Source: Acanthosepion esculentum (taxonomy: Eukaryota; Mollusca; Cephalopoda; Sepiida; Sepiidae). Taken from it: 64,000 nt of DNA. Below are positions 32,223-42,369 of the stretch, one piece after another. The stretch is from assembly GCA_964036315.1 (NCBI GenBank), contig OZ038507.1:60169502-60233501 (forward strand). The letters run 5' to 3'. Each line of letters begins with the position of its first letter. The stretch's first letter is position 1. Position numbers and translations under genes: made by a program. The notes below the pieces were generated by a model that worked only from the letters and a program-made list of their open reading frames with translations, did not search any database and had not been told where the DNA came from.

Positions 32223-33173
32223 TTAAAAATATTTATTACTAACGATAAATATTTTATACATAATATTGAAAATTAGCATGTAGGTTAAATACGAATCAGT
32301 AAAATCTAATTGATAAAATGCTCTTCTCATCTGACGATTTGCATCTACTGAAGCCTGGGCCGTATTTTGATATGCAATAGCAGATTGCTGATATTCGTCA
32401 GCACAGCGCTTTAAATTTTGACCGACCATTCTATGGATTATTTGCGTATTGGACATTTCAGAATTGGGATCTGAATGTTGCAGTAGTTGTGGCCGGTTTG
32501 TTCTCACTCGAAAATTATTTGGCTTTATGATATCAGATTCAAAAGTGTCCAAAAGTAGCATGTTACTTGCAATATCAGATAGGTAATATTCACAACTAAT
32601 GTTCTTAACGACTAGACACATGTTTGGAATGCTTGTTCCAATATTGGGCATATCTGGTAAAGCCTGGGCCATGTTTTCAGAGATGGGATCTAAATCTTGC
32701 TGTAATTGTGGGTGGTTTGTACCCACTCGAAAGTCGACGGGCTTTAAGAAACCGGATGTAAAATTACGCAAACATTGCACTCTAGTGAAAGGCCTTCTGG
32801 TAATATCAGATTTGTAATATTTAGTCACAACGTTCTGAATATCTTCACTAACCATTGGAATATCTGGCAGTATTTCTGGATGCTTTGTACGTACCGGAAA
32901 GACGACGGATATTTCGAGAGGAAATTCAAAAATCTGAAAACATAGCATGATACTGAAAGGCTTTCTTGTAATACGTAATTGATAATAGTCGTCAGCAATA
33001 CGTCGAAACTCTGGACCGAAAATTGGCATAGCTTCAGCTATTATTGCACACATATGAAGGAAACGCCATATTGGATGCCGACGATTTGCATCCACTGGAA
33101 CAGTTCTGCTAATATCGGTAGCGATTAATATGAAAAGCCGAACCAAATAATTAAGCAGTTCCATTATGTCCAT
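32223..33173 (-). CDS. family B repeat-containing protein (novel)
   Basis: The first ATG of the open frame is at 33173, giving 316 residues; upstream in-frame sequence continues to a stop in the leader exon, whose acceptor is at 33283-33284. The N-terminal region starts MDIMELLNYLVRLFIL, partly hydrophobic. Then come three to four imperfect repeats of about 62-77 residues. Each runs from a Y-rich start (DDYYQL, KYYKSD, CEYYLSD) through ITRRPF-like and F.VGTNHPQL-like blocks to a D.ISENMAQ-like end. The last unit ends QASVDANRQ. The C-terminus is hydrophobic (YMLIFNIMYKIFIV). Broken paralogues with the same repeats are at 58134-59733 and 62536-62826. There are no stops in 950 bp of repeat-derived DNA. 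I do not recognise the family or infer a function. Confidence 0.5.
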   Translation of the reverse strand: MDIMELLNYLVRLFILIATDISRTVPVDANRRHPIWRFLHMCAIIAEAMPIFGPEFRRIADDYYQLRITRKPFSIMLCFQIFEFPLEISVVFPVRTKHPEILPDIPMVSEDIQNVVTKYYKSDITRRPFTRVQCLRNFTSGFLKPVDFRVGTNHPQLQQDLDPISENMAQALPDMPNIGTSIPNMCLVVKNISCEYYLSDIASNMLLLDTFESDIIKPNNFRVRTNRPQLLQHSDPNSEMSNTQIIHRMVGQNLKRCADEYQQSAIAYQNTAQASVDANRQMRRAFYQLDFTDSYLTYMLIFNIMYKIFIVSNKYF

Positions 33174-33600
33174 GCCTGGCTGCGGGTTTCTCGGGATAGA
33201 TATTAAATCCGGCAATCGATCTAGCTGTCTGTACTCAATGTGTCTTCAAACTTTGGGACGAAAATCTGGCGTTGGTTTGTATCTGGAAATAAAAAATAAA
33301 AGATGAAAATTAAAATATTAGAACAAACAGAATATCACATAAAACTGTTGACTATCGGATTGTTACAAAAGGAAATACCGATTAGTTAATATTTCAATGT
33401 CAATTCACATCATCTTCGCCGTAATTGAACCAGCATATATCAAAAGTATTTTCGTTTTTCAGTCTTGTAAAACCACTGTCACACTTTTTTACTTTTCAAG
33501 TTTATTTCATGCCATACATTTTACGGTGAATCGTAATCTTTTAAATTTATTTATTCATTTGTGTTTGGTTATATAGTCTAGGCAATTTCATTAGATTTTC
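33174..33600 (-). promoter_or_regulatory. leader exon and upstream region of the 32-kb family B gene
   Basis: On the minus strand a pyrimidine-rich tract ending TTTCCAG precedes ATACAAACCAACGCCAGATT (exon start 33282). The block is homologous to 27060-27423 and 59755-60275. A conserved in-frame TGA follows the CCCAAAG block in this copy and in the 59.7-kb copy, so translation probably starts later, at the downstream ATG. Confidence 0.4.
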
Positions 33601-33615
33601 TAACAATGTTCTGGC

Positions 33616-33618
<3 letters not shown>

Positions 33619-33693
<75 letters not shown>
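33619..33693. repeat. (TA)n microsatellite
   Basis: About 37 TA units upstream of the family B gene on the minus strand. Confidence 0.95.
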
Positions 33694-33695
<2 letters not shown>

Positions 33696-33765
33696 TTCAT
33701 GAAAGATTGTCATTTTTACGCATATCTGATCTATTTTTTGTAAAAATAGACTATAGCAGGCGGAG

Positions 33766-34014
33766 TCACGTCCTCCCTGCACCGTACAAGGAACCGACCA
33801 TGTTTCCAGGCTCTTTAGCGATGGATCGTATGTACGAGTTCCAATTGGGATCTGAGTTTAGCGTATGGCCGAATAGGCACACAAAGCACGTGGCCTTACG
33901 TAGTGAACACCCGGTCATCGGGATAGGCGAAAATTTAGGCTCCGTTCGGTGAGGATGGAACGTCACTATTTTGGTTTTCGAAACGTTGAATGTGTTCAGC
34001 CAGTTGCCTTCCAA
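33766..34014 (-). pseudogene. LINE reverse transcriptase fragment (CR1/Jockey-like)
   Basis: An open minus-strand stretch of 82 residues contains FNVSKTKIVTFHPHR, IPMTGCSL, then a block ending LNSDPNWNSYI and SIAKEPGNMVGSLY. This succession (FN.SKT, the G..L block, D..W..YI, SIAK....G.L) is the thumb-proximal part of non-LTR reverse transcriptases. Nothing else of the LINE remains on either side, so it is a fragment. Confidence 0.7.
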
Positions 34015-34114
34015 AGAGTTTTTAAGTCTAGGTCAGAGCAGAGACCAACCGTCAGGCTCTATTCATCTAGAATTTTGGAGATGCACCCATATACGGTTGC
34101 ATCATCAGCAAAAA

Positions 34115-34640
34115 AAAATCTTTAAAAAAATTCAAAAATCTTTGGAGTATAAACTTCGAAGAAAAATGGGGTACATCGGTGATGAACGCTTGGCCCGAGT
34201 AGGTGTGAATATTGACAATTAGCTTAAGGGATCTTACCTCAGGAAAGACTTGATAACTAAGAAGACAATTTCAGTGATTCTATAGCTAGAGAACTTGTGC
34301 ACAGACCAAGTTTTTACAAGTGAAAGTAAGTTTCTTTAAATTTAAATTCATAGTGTTAAAAATAATTCGCCGTTTGTATACACGAGAAAAAAAGGTTTCT
34401 CAAGTCCACTCGACTAAGGGGTCGCACATTTCAGTACTGATAGAGTTTTATTTCCGGAAATTTTCTTTCAAATTGTGCGGAACATCGTGATCTTAAATTG
34501 ATTAAAAAGAGAAAAAAAATAGATGATTATCCCCGAAATCAAATAGACAATAACCAGAGTGAAAATAAAAAATCTGAAATATGTAGTTATTAAGGGCCAG
34601 TGATGACGTTCGGAGATATTTTAACATTTTTATAGCTAGA
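34115..34640. repeat. direct duplication (with 37535-38050)
   Basis: Almost identical to 37535-38050 in the same orientation, including TGGAGTATAAACTTCGAAGA and GGGATCTTACCTCAGGAAAG. It contains a minus-strand degenerate family A exon at 34414-34573. Confidence 0.85.
34414..34573 (-). pseudogene. family A exon 1 copy, frameshifted
   Basis: Minus strand; acceptor CAG next to 34573. It matches the 24812-24967 exon closely, but an extra T in the run after the acceptor, and extra T's within the helix codons, shift the frame. The tail still ends at the equivalent TAG. Confidence 0.5.
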
Positions 34641-34779
34641 GAACTTGTGCACAGACCTTGTATGCCACACCTTATTAAAGATTTTGAAATATCTAAAACT
34701 GCCATCCTTGAGATCTACCTGTTGAGATCTATCACTGATTCTGTGAGTATGTAATATCAATCAGGATATTAGAGATGCG

Positions 34780-35730
34780 GATATCAGCAGCGGACCGAAA
34801 CAATCGTAATCAGTACTGCTTGTCGTTCAAGCGCTTGTCACTATTGAGGTGATCAACAATTTTTTTTTTATTATAAAAGGTGCCAAATGACAGTGAGTTG
34901 GCTGATGAGCTGATAGTGATAAAGAGATGAGCACCCATTCGCATTCTTGGAAACAGAGCAAACAACTGACACCTTGGAAAGTATTTCTGATTCAAACACC
35001 GGCTAGACAGTATCGCTATTCAGAGGTTCTATCGATAGAAAACTTGTGCACTAACACTGTTTGTCACTCTTTGTCAAAGCGTTTTGAAATATCGTCCTTG
35101 AGTAGTAGTTGTGGTCTAGCGCTTCACTGGTCCTGTGAGAAATATCAGAGTTGAGGATATCAACAGCAGACCGAAACCAAAGAAAACCCGTACTGCTTGT
35201 TGCTCAAGCGCTTGCCTCTATTGAGGGAATCAACAATATTTTTGTTGATAATAAAAACCATGTTCATGTCGATTATAAAAAATGTCAAGATGGCTTTTAG
35301 GTGACTGGGGAACCGATACTGAGACGTGGATGGGCGTTCACCAGACTTCTGGGAAACAGGACATACAACTGGCACCTTCTACAGATTTTGAAAGTATTTC
35401 TTATTCAAGCACTGCTTAAATAGTATCGCTAAGATCGAAGATGAATGAAGACAACCGGTGGGATTGTTACTGGAACGATAGCTTTTTTAGGATCAAGACT
35501 ATTCAAACGTATTGAAAAATGTCTGGCTGGGATAAAAATATTTCTGAGATTGGGTTCAGTGAGACGGGGATTGTCGGTAAAGCGGTGGCCTTTGGCCTCT
35601 AACGTTGAGTTAGATGCAAAGATTGTAGCGAAGAGCTTGGTCCTATCTGACGAGGATGAGATGACATCAGGGACACATACGATAGCGGGAACTGACGCTG
35701 TAGATCTATTCAGATTTTACTTGAAGTTCT
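34780..35730. repeat. recent segmental duplication (with 60950-61860)
   Basis: Nearly identical to 60950-61860. Frames at 34927-35154 and 35445-35855 recur there (61070-61297 and 61588-61884). In the second, four base differences include three silent ones, a weak hint of coding. The peptides (starting MSTHSHSWKQ and MKTTGGIVTG) match nothing I recognise, so they are not called as genes. Confidence 0.85.
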
Positions 35731-35859
35731 TCGTCTCACCGCATCACAGATTTTCCACAGTGACCATAAATTGTGAAGCAGTTTTTGACCAAGAAAATAT
35801 TCTCCACAGTCTTTTATATTTCATTCACTATTTATTTATTGATTTTACTCATTAAGAAT

Positions 35860-36092
35860 AGATAGATTCATCTAAAACCCGGTTCACACACCTTCCCAGA
35901 CGTTTGAACGAAAGTAAAACTTTATCACTGGATTGCTTTTTATCATTGTGCATCCGGTTTAACCTAAAGTGTTTTCCATTCTCAGTCACTCGTAGTAAAC
36001 TTAGTGACATTAACGCCTTACTTAAGTAAAACAAGTAAAAAGATTAATATCTCTGAAATTGAATAGACAGTAACCAGAATGATAAAAACAAA
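35860..36092 (-). pseudogene. family A exon 3, right-arm copy
   Basis: Mirror of 25676-25908 with further decay. Acceptor CAG at 36093-36095, then a frame that stops within the helix. Confidence 0.45.
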
Positions 36093-36422
36093 CTGAAATT
36101 TGTTGCCATCAAAGCTAATGATGTCGTTTGGAGATTTTTTTAAATTTAAAGTGTATTTTAAACAATAAGGTCATACCAGTATACATGTTTTCAGAATTAA
36201 CCTCTTATAGAACGCTTCCTTTTTTTCAAAATAAATATATCTGTTTAATATGACCTAAATAGTTTTTTAACATTTTGAATGAATAAACAGTTTTTTATAT
36301 TTCCGATATCACACTAATTTGGCCATATCTGACTAGGATAAGAAGACCCCAAGGTCATTTATGGTAGCAGGAACAGACGCTACGTCTCTATTCCGAATTT
36401 GGTTCGTGCACTTCGTCTCACC

Positions 36423-36663
36423 TCACAGAGATTCTCCAATCACCATGGCTTGTGCAGCATTTTTTTTTTTTTTTTTGGCCAAGTAGATAGGTTCATCTAA
36501 TGCCAGATCATAATCCTTCCCTGTCTTTTGTACAGTAGAGAGTTCATCCCTTGATTCGTGTTTAGCATCTGAAGTGTTTTTCATTCTCTTAAGTAAAAAT
36601 AAAAGTAAAAAGATGATTATCCCCGATATCGAATAGACAATAGCCAAAGTGATAATAACAAAA
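36423..36663 (-). CDS. family A exon 2, right-arm copy
   Basis: Minus-strand twin of 25095-25335 with the same acceptor context and the same predicted helix and tail, ending in the same lysine run and stop. Identity at protein level across arms that differ elsewhere by insertions suggests recent duplication, gene conversion or constraint. Just upstream (36675) a mariner MITE interrupts the intron-like sequence. Confidence 0.45.
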
Positions 36664-36674
36664 CTGAAATAATA

Positions 36675-36754
36675 TTAGGTTGGTGCAAAAATAATGTCGT
36701 TTTTTGACGTTCAACTTCATGTAAGAAAACGACATTATTTTTGCACCAACCTAA
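36675..36754. mobile_element. 80-bp MADE1-like mariner MITE
   Basis: Starts TTAGGTTGGTGCAAAAATAA and ends with its complement, with about 29 bp of inverted repeat at each end. TA flanks it at 36673-36674 and 36755-36756. The terminal sequence TTAGGTTGGTGCAAAA is that of the cecropia-subfamily mariners (Hsmar1), and the total length equals that of human MADE1. The left arm retains the empty site at 25082-25090 (GATATTATTT). Confidence 0.9.
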
Positions 36755-37040
36755 TATCAAAGCAGTCATATTTCTTAGAAAAAAACAAAGGAAGCTTTCT
36801 ATGACAGGATCATTATGAAAATATCTATAATTTATGCCCTGAATATTTTTACATACACTTGAAAATTTAAAACATCTCCGAACGTCATCATTGACCTTGC
36901 TGACGTTCGGAGATGTTTTAAATTTTCAAGTGTATGTAAAAATATTGAGGGCATAAATTACAGATGTTTTCATAATGAGTCTATCATAGAAAGCTTCCTT
37001 TTGTTTTTTTCTAAGAAATATGACTGCTTTGATATTATTT
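36755..37040. repeat. foldback element, ~135-bp arms
   Basis: Left arm 36755-36887 and right arm 36901-37040 are near-perfect reverse complements around a 13-base loop. The motif CCGAACGTCA/TGACGTTCGG sits at the loop. The MADE1-like MITE interrupts the outer end of the left arm. Similar single-arm sequence is at 63235-63370. Confidence 0.85.
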
Positions 37041-37534
37041 TTCTAATATGACCTAAATAGTCTTTTTAACATTTTGAATGAATATATAGTTTTTTATATT
37101 TGAAATATCACACTTATTTTGTTGATGTTATCTAGGTTAAATAATATCTAGTCGGACAAGTTAGGTTAACCTGTCATTCAACTTTGACGAAATCTTTAAG
37201 TGTAGAGTTATTTATACATATAATATTAGTAATATTTGAATACATTTAATTTAGCTTAAAATATATCTAAAACAATTAGATATATAAAGTTTATAAAAAC
37301 AAATATAATTAAAATCAATATTTATTTGATTGAAAATTGTTACAAGTGAAATTTAGTGTTTTTTTTTCCCCATTTCATACGAAACTTTTTTGCATATTGA
37401 ATGTTAACTTTATCTACAAGTTCAAGTAAGACAGTATCAGAGGGATATATTAACCATACACTATCAATATATCAGAAGAATGCTGATTGTTTACGTAAGA
37501 TATTCCGGAAAAGACCAGATTCGAGAAATTCGAG
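37041..37534. other. AT-rich unique DNA, no gene
   Basis: No coding frame. The segment around 37130-37185 matches 63455-63515 and supplies the empty site for the LTR at the end of the window. Confidence 0.6.
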
Positions 37535-38050
37535 GAAAAATCTTTAAAAAATTCAAAAATCTTTGGAGTATAAACTTCGAAGAAAAATTGGGTACATCGG
37601 TGATGATCGCTTGGCCCGAGTAGGTGTGGATATTGACAATTAGCTTAAGGGATCTTACCTCAGGAAAGACTTGATAACTAAGAAGACAATTTCAGTGATT
37701 CTATAGCTAGAGAACTTGTGCACAGACCAAGTTTTTACAAGTGAAAGTAAGTTTCTTTAAATTTAAATTCATAGTGTTAAAAATAATTCGCCGTTTGTAT
37801 ACACGAGAAAAAAAGGTTTCTCAAGTCCACTCGACTAAGGGGTCGCACATTTCAGTACTGATAGAGTTTTATTTCCGGAAATTTTCTTTCAAATTGTGCG
37901 GAACATTGAGATCTTAAATTGATTAAAAAGAGAAAAAAAATAGATGATTATCCCCGAAATCAAATAGACAATAACCAGAGTAAAAATAAAAAATCTGAAA
38001 TATGTAGTTATTAAGGGCCAGTGATGACGTCCGGAGATATTTTAACATTT
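37535..38050. repeat. direct duplication (with 34115-34640)
   Basis: See 34115-34640. This copy is contiguous with right-arm sequence (38050 onward), so the 34-kb copy is probably the secondary one. Confidence 0.85.
37835..37994 (-). pseudogene. family A exon 1, right-arm copy
   Basis: Mirror of 24812-24967 but with T-run length changes that shift the frame, as in the 34.4-kb copy. It is likely inactive. Confidence 0.5.
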
Positions 38051-38871
38051 TTCTTTTGTCTATTTTAAAGAAAATAACCTATTAAACTCATTCCTGCATT
38101 TTTGTTTCCAGAATGACCCTATAGTAGAAAGATGCCTTTGGGGTCAGGAACGTTTCTAGATTGCTTAGTGATAGAGCAATAAAAACTTTAAAATTTATCG
38201 AAATGCTTGTTCATACAATGTAACTTATCCATAAAAAATCCATTGGTCAAGACAACATTTCTTGTTGGCAAATGTTACAGAAAAATCTGCGTTGGGAATA
38301 TAAAGCTAATTCTGTTTTCATGTAGCCGAGGAATTCAGAAGGGGAAAGTTCGATCATGCTGTCTTACATATGTGACTTAAAAATAAACTATTAAAATCAT
38401 ACTCGTATTTATGTTTTCATAATGACTCTATCAAAGAACGATACCTTTTGTGCTGAGGAACGTGTCTGGAGTCCTTACAGGTGAATTATTTTTCAAATCG
38501 ATGGAATAACAAAATGTCTAAACAGATTGTGGAATCAGTATTAAAAAAACTTCATTCAATGTGAAAATTCCAGCAGCTAATAATTAAAAGCAATTCCTTA
38601 ATAATAGTTTAAATAAGAAGAAAATTTACCTACCAGCAATGAGAGACAACTGCAAGAAACGATGGTTGGCTTGCGAGTAGAAGTAACCAGAAAAATTCTT
38701 TGCCAATTGGATTCAAGATTTATTTAGTGAAAACCTGCAAGTGTGTAATACATAAACGAATATTGAATAAGTAAAAGCATATCTAAACTTAAATGAACGT
38801 TTGATTTCGTTAAAAATATATGGATAATTGCGGAAAGTATTGATTGCTAGACCGTGTCAAACTTACCTATA

Positions 38872-38873
<2 letters not shown>

Positions 38874-38911
<38 letters not shown>
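38874..38911. repeat. (CA)n microsatellite
   Basis: Mirror of the TG tract at 23945-23966 in the left arm, longer here. Confidence 0.95.
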
Positions 38912-38914
<3 letters not shown>

Positions 38915-39167
38915 TGTGAAAATATCCACGTGCTACACCCGAATCCCACAACAGGAGGGTTGCACCGAGCATTGCTTTGTGATACACATTTTAGGGCTGT
39001 GCATTGTGATCCACAACAGTTTAGTCACCTTTGCTTTTCTCTACCTGCATTTATTTATGTTAGAAATTAAATTAATCCCAACTGACTATTACACCTGACT
39101 GGTATATACACATTACATAGATGCACATTTATATATGCACAATATGTATAGAAGCACAGACAAGACA

Positions 39168-39170
<3 letters not shown>

Positions 39171-39224
<54 letters not shown>
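39171..39224. repeat. (TA)n microsatellite, empty Penelope target
   Basis: Minus-oriented equivalent of 20030-20090. It shows the pre-insertion state of the site occupied by the Penelope-like element in the left arm. Confidence 0.9.
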
Positions 39225-39233
<9 letters not shown>

Positions 39234-40399
39234 TTATATATATATGTTTATATATATACATATATATATAATTGTTGTGGATTTCGGGAATGGAAACCTG
39301 CACCAATAAATAAACAACGCCAGTAATTGAAATAGAAAAATAAGTGTATTAAACGTAAGAATACAAACTTGAAATGAAGACTATTAGTCCAGGAATGCGG
39401 GTTAGTAGAAATGTATATGTACACGTCTCTGTAAGTGAAGCCGTAATTATTTCTCTTTCTGGACTCTCGTATAATTCTGGTTCAACACCCTGTCTCAACG
39501 TATATGCAACCCTGACTATTAAAGAATGGAAAATGTTCATAGATTCTGGGGGTCTTTTCCTCCGTCCAAGTCCGAGAATTTTATTTTGCTGATGTTAAGT
39601 CTAAAAAAAAAGTCCTATATAAAATTCACGAAATTTTAACCATTTGTTAAATTATTCAGCTTTCTACAAGAAAAACTTAAAATTGTTTTACAAATTTCCG
39701 CAAAACATTGTTGATTTATTAAAGATAGAAGGATCTTATTAAGATTTATTTTTATTTAGATACATTGTATTTATTTTCAGTTTTTCAAGTTGAACTCTTC
39801 ACCTATATTTCATACGATCCATTCCTTGCTTAGAATTAGTTTAAAATGAAATTTCTATTTTGTATTAATCCGACTTGAGAAAATTGAGAGTAGTAGAGTG
39901 GGAGACATTTCAAAATTTCTGGGCCACGCCTCCTTTGATTGTATAAACTTTAGCAGCGATGTATTTATAGTCATTCCATTTTAGGTTGATAAGTTTACCT
40001 ATCTTGCATATAATCCATTATAGTATGTAATTAGGTTACGACAAAATATGTATTATATGTGAATACTACTATATGAAGTATATGAAAGTGGGTGCGCATA
40101 TAGTAGATTTAGTGGGAGTCCAAGGGAAAGACACACCTGACTGGTATATACACATTACATAGATGCACATTTATAGATGCACAATATATAAATTATATAT
40201 AATTATATATAATTATGGCATATATTTATATTATATATATCTATTCATATTTACATATTTATAGTTAAATATATATATAGAAAGAGTTTGTAAACAGTGA
40301 CTATTTAAGCTAATACTGCACGACTCTTCGGCAGAATTGAGTCACTGTCAGTCACTGTGTGTTTATCTAAATCTAAAAATAAACACGCTAAAATTCACC

Positions 40400-40545
40400 T
40401 TCGACGGCTTAGTGGTAGAAGTTCCAACTGACGCCAATTCAGTCGGGTTTCGATCCTAGCTAGAGGCAACCGGACGTCTATCCACACTGATGAGCTGTGA
40501 AACAGCGAAACAGTCTGTCTGTGGATGACAAAAAATATATATATA
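40400..40545 (+). mobile_element. tRNA-like promoter joined to a hammerhead (ribozyme-SINE candidate)
   Basis: A tRNA-like stretch has an A-box-like GGCTTAGTGGTAGAA (40407-40421) and a B-box-like GGGTTTCGATCC (40444-40455, one extra T). It is followed after about 25 bp by a complete hammerhead ribozyme (40479-40527) and an A/T-rich tail. The A-box block resembles glycine-type tRNAs (CAGTGGTAGAATTC). A pol III promoter plus a hammerhead is the plan of the Schistosoma Sm-alpha ribozyme-SINEs. Whether this is one element needs other copies; none is seen in this window. Confidence 0.55.
40479..40527 (+). ncRNA. type I hammerhead ribozyme
   Basis: All parts are in place. The stem I 5' strand ATCCACA (40480-40486) pairs with TGTGGAT (40520-40526). 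CTGATGA is at 40487-40493. Stem II GCTGT/ACAGC closes a GAA loop (40494-40506). GAAA is at 40507-40510. A very short stem III (C-A with T-G around GTC) ends in TC at 40518-40519. Predicted cleavage is after C40519. The tiny stem III is typical of retroelement hammerheads that work best as dimers. Every invariant core base that I can check is present. Confidence 0.8.
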
Positions 40546-40600
40546 TATAGTTATATATATATACATGTATACATAGATATGTATATATATATATATACAT

Positions 40601-40870
40601 TTTTTCATTAAAGACGGCAGACAAGGTACTACGATTAAGCTTTTAATTAATTTTTATTGTGTTTGAGCAAGTGTTTTCTTTTTTTGACACAGAGTGTGTA
40701 GAAACTGTCCAAATCTTCTATAATTCAGAGCGCTTTCTGCTCTAATTTTAGCCATTATCAAAGATGATTTTATTATTCCATTTTAATTGGGTGTATGCGT
40801 TCTGTAGGGGATTAGAGTTGTAGTGATGTTTTATTTTCCGAACACGGTTAGCACATAGTGGCCGTGTTCT
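40601..40870 (-). mobile_element. Penelope-type terminal fragment
   Basis: TTTCATTAAAGACGGCAGAC at the left resembles the terminus of the foldback at 26211. On the minus strand a hammerhead-like core (40727-40774: TTTGATAATGGC ... GAAAGCGCTC) follows. It ends where CACGGTTAGCAC resembles GTGCTAACCGTATTTGG near 26263-26279. It is a relative of the 26.2-kb element in opposite orientation and lies between two TA-rich tracts. Confidence 0.5.
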
Positions 40871-40969
40871 TAGTTAATATTAATAAGTGATGGCATTTTC
40901 TTTTATATTATTAAGCCTTCAATTAATTTTTAATCGTTTATTCGATATAGATGAGGTAGGTTGCGGATG

Positions 40970-41170
40970 AAGTCTGGTAAAATTGTGTGGGTATTGAAAT
41001 AGATTAAACTAGATAAATGTCACGTAAGTTGTCTTGGTAGATATGTAGTCGTGTGACTGAGGTAATTATTTCTGAAGCATCTGTATTTTGACATATTTCT
41101 GAATAGAAAAAGCAAACCCCGCCGAAAATTTGATTATATATCTCTAAAGGAAAAAACCTACATTTTCTGA
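40970..41170. repeat. outer part of the inverted duplication
   Basis: The reverse complement of 16790-17035: the blocks ATTGTGTGGGTATTGAAATA and TAAACTAGATAAATGTCACG are shared. This shows the right arm continues past the ribozyme insert and that the gypsy element at 17036 breaks the left arm. Confidence 0.75.
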
Positions 41171-42330
41171 AGTATCTGCATTTTTACATATATTTCTGAA
41201 TAGAAAAAAACAAAATGTTCTATATATTTTTATATTTACATATTTCTATTTAATAAAAAGATTAAATCTTCAGAAGTATCAGCATTTTTAGATATTTCTG
41301 TATAGAAAAACCAAACCTAGCTGTAAATTTTGATATTTACAGATTTCTAGTTAAAAATGACTCAATCCTCTGAAGTATCTGCATAGTTACATATATTTCT
41401 TAATAAAAAATGTAAAAAGTGCTGTAAATTTTGTTATTTAGATATTTCTAATTAAAAAAAAGACTACATCTTCTGAAGAATCTGCATTTTTACATATATC
41501 TGAATGAAAAAAAAACACAATATGCTATATACTTTTGTATCTACATATTCCTGTACATTATTTATATTGTTCCGATTATAATACTTTATCTTTTGTTGCA
41601 ATATTTATCATTTCGTTTCGGCCGTTGTACGCTCCGACCTTCTCCAGGTGGTTGAAATGTAGAACTGTACCATTCATTTCGCTAGCTGAGTTGGACGGTT
41701 CTAATTCTACATGAAATGTCTCATGGATGTCATTTATCAGTTATCTCCTGTTAATTCCCCTCTCCAAGTACTCCGCCACCTTAACCAGGTATTGAACACA
41801 CACTCTTTGGTTTAAAATATTGAATACATATATATTCGTCAATTAAATCAATAAATCTTCTTACTAATCTCACTTTTTAGAAATTTCTCAATGGAAGACA
41901 ACAAATCTGATGGAAAAGTTTCATAATAATATATTATTCAATAAAGAAGCTTAAATCTTCTGAAGAATCTGTATTTTTACAGATTTCAAAATAGAAATCT
42001 GCCGAAAATATTGATTAGTTACGTATTCCTAAATGAAATAAATCCTCTTAGTAATCTCACTTTTTACACATTTCACAATGGAAAACAACAAATCTGATGG
42101 AAATGTTTCTTAATAATATATTTTTCAATGAAAAGGCCTAAATCTTTTGAAGAATCTGTATTTTTACAGATTTCACAATTGAAATCTGTCGAAAATATTG
42201 AATATTTCCATATTCTTAAATGAAATAAATCCTCTTAGTAATATCACTTTTTACACATTATTGAACCATAACACTAATTAAAACTATTCTATAGAAACAA
42301 GAACTAAGACATCTGTGTATATTTCTGAGA
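41080..42330 (-). repeat. degenerate satellite arrays, right side
   Basis: From 41080 to 41570 are degenerate minus-strand copies of the GAAATATGTAAA-type repeat seen at 13.1-17.0 kb. From about 41830 to 42300 is a second array of about 180-bp units (AAATC.TTTGAAGAATCTG motif at 41951 and 42130). Both sit directly downstream, on the minus strand, of the two SINEs at 41.6-41.8 and 42.37-42.65 kb. Confidence 0.7.
41590..41830 (-). mobile_element. tRNA-derived SINE with hammerhead-like core (copy)
   Basis: Minus strand: B-box region (GTTCAATACCTGG), body with GGAGATAACTGATAA, then CTGGAGAAGGTCGGAGC...ACGGCCGAAACG at about 41612-41655. Box 1 has one change from CTGANGA. The promoter end is incomplete. 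Confidence 0.6.
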
Positions 42331-42369
42331 TGAGTTATTATGTACACTATCTACATTATTCGGACTATT

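Larger units (their letters stand above)
35730..40190. repeat. right arm of large inverted duplication
   Basis: Mirror of 20100-26037. Sequence unique to this arm includes the MADE1-like MITE and foldback at 36.67-37.04 kb and the segment at 37.04-37.75 kb. The TA tract at 39171-39224 has no Penelope insertion. Confidence 0.85.

Noticed and set aside
34905..34935. Second hammerhead at CTGATGAGCTGATA (also near 60667 and 61043)
   Set aside because: Box 1 is present but no stem II closure or GAAA box follows.
34927..35855. Frames starting MSTHSHSWKQ and MKTTGGIVTG as genes
   Set aside because: Their repetition at 60-62 kb reflects a near-identical segmental duplication, so shared frames carry almost no evidence of selection.
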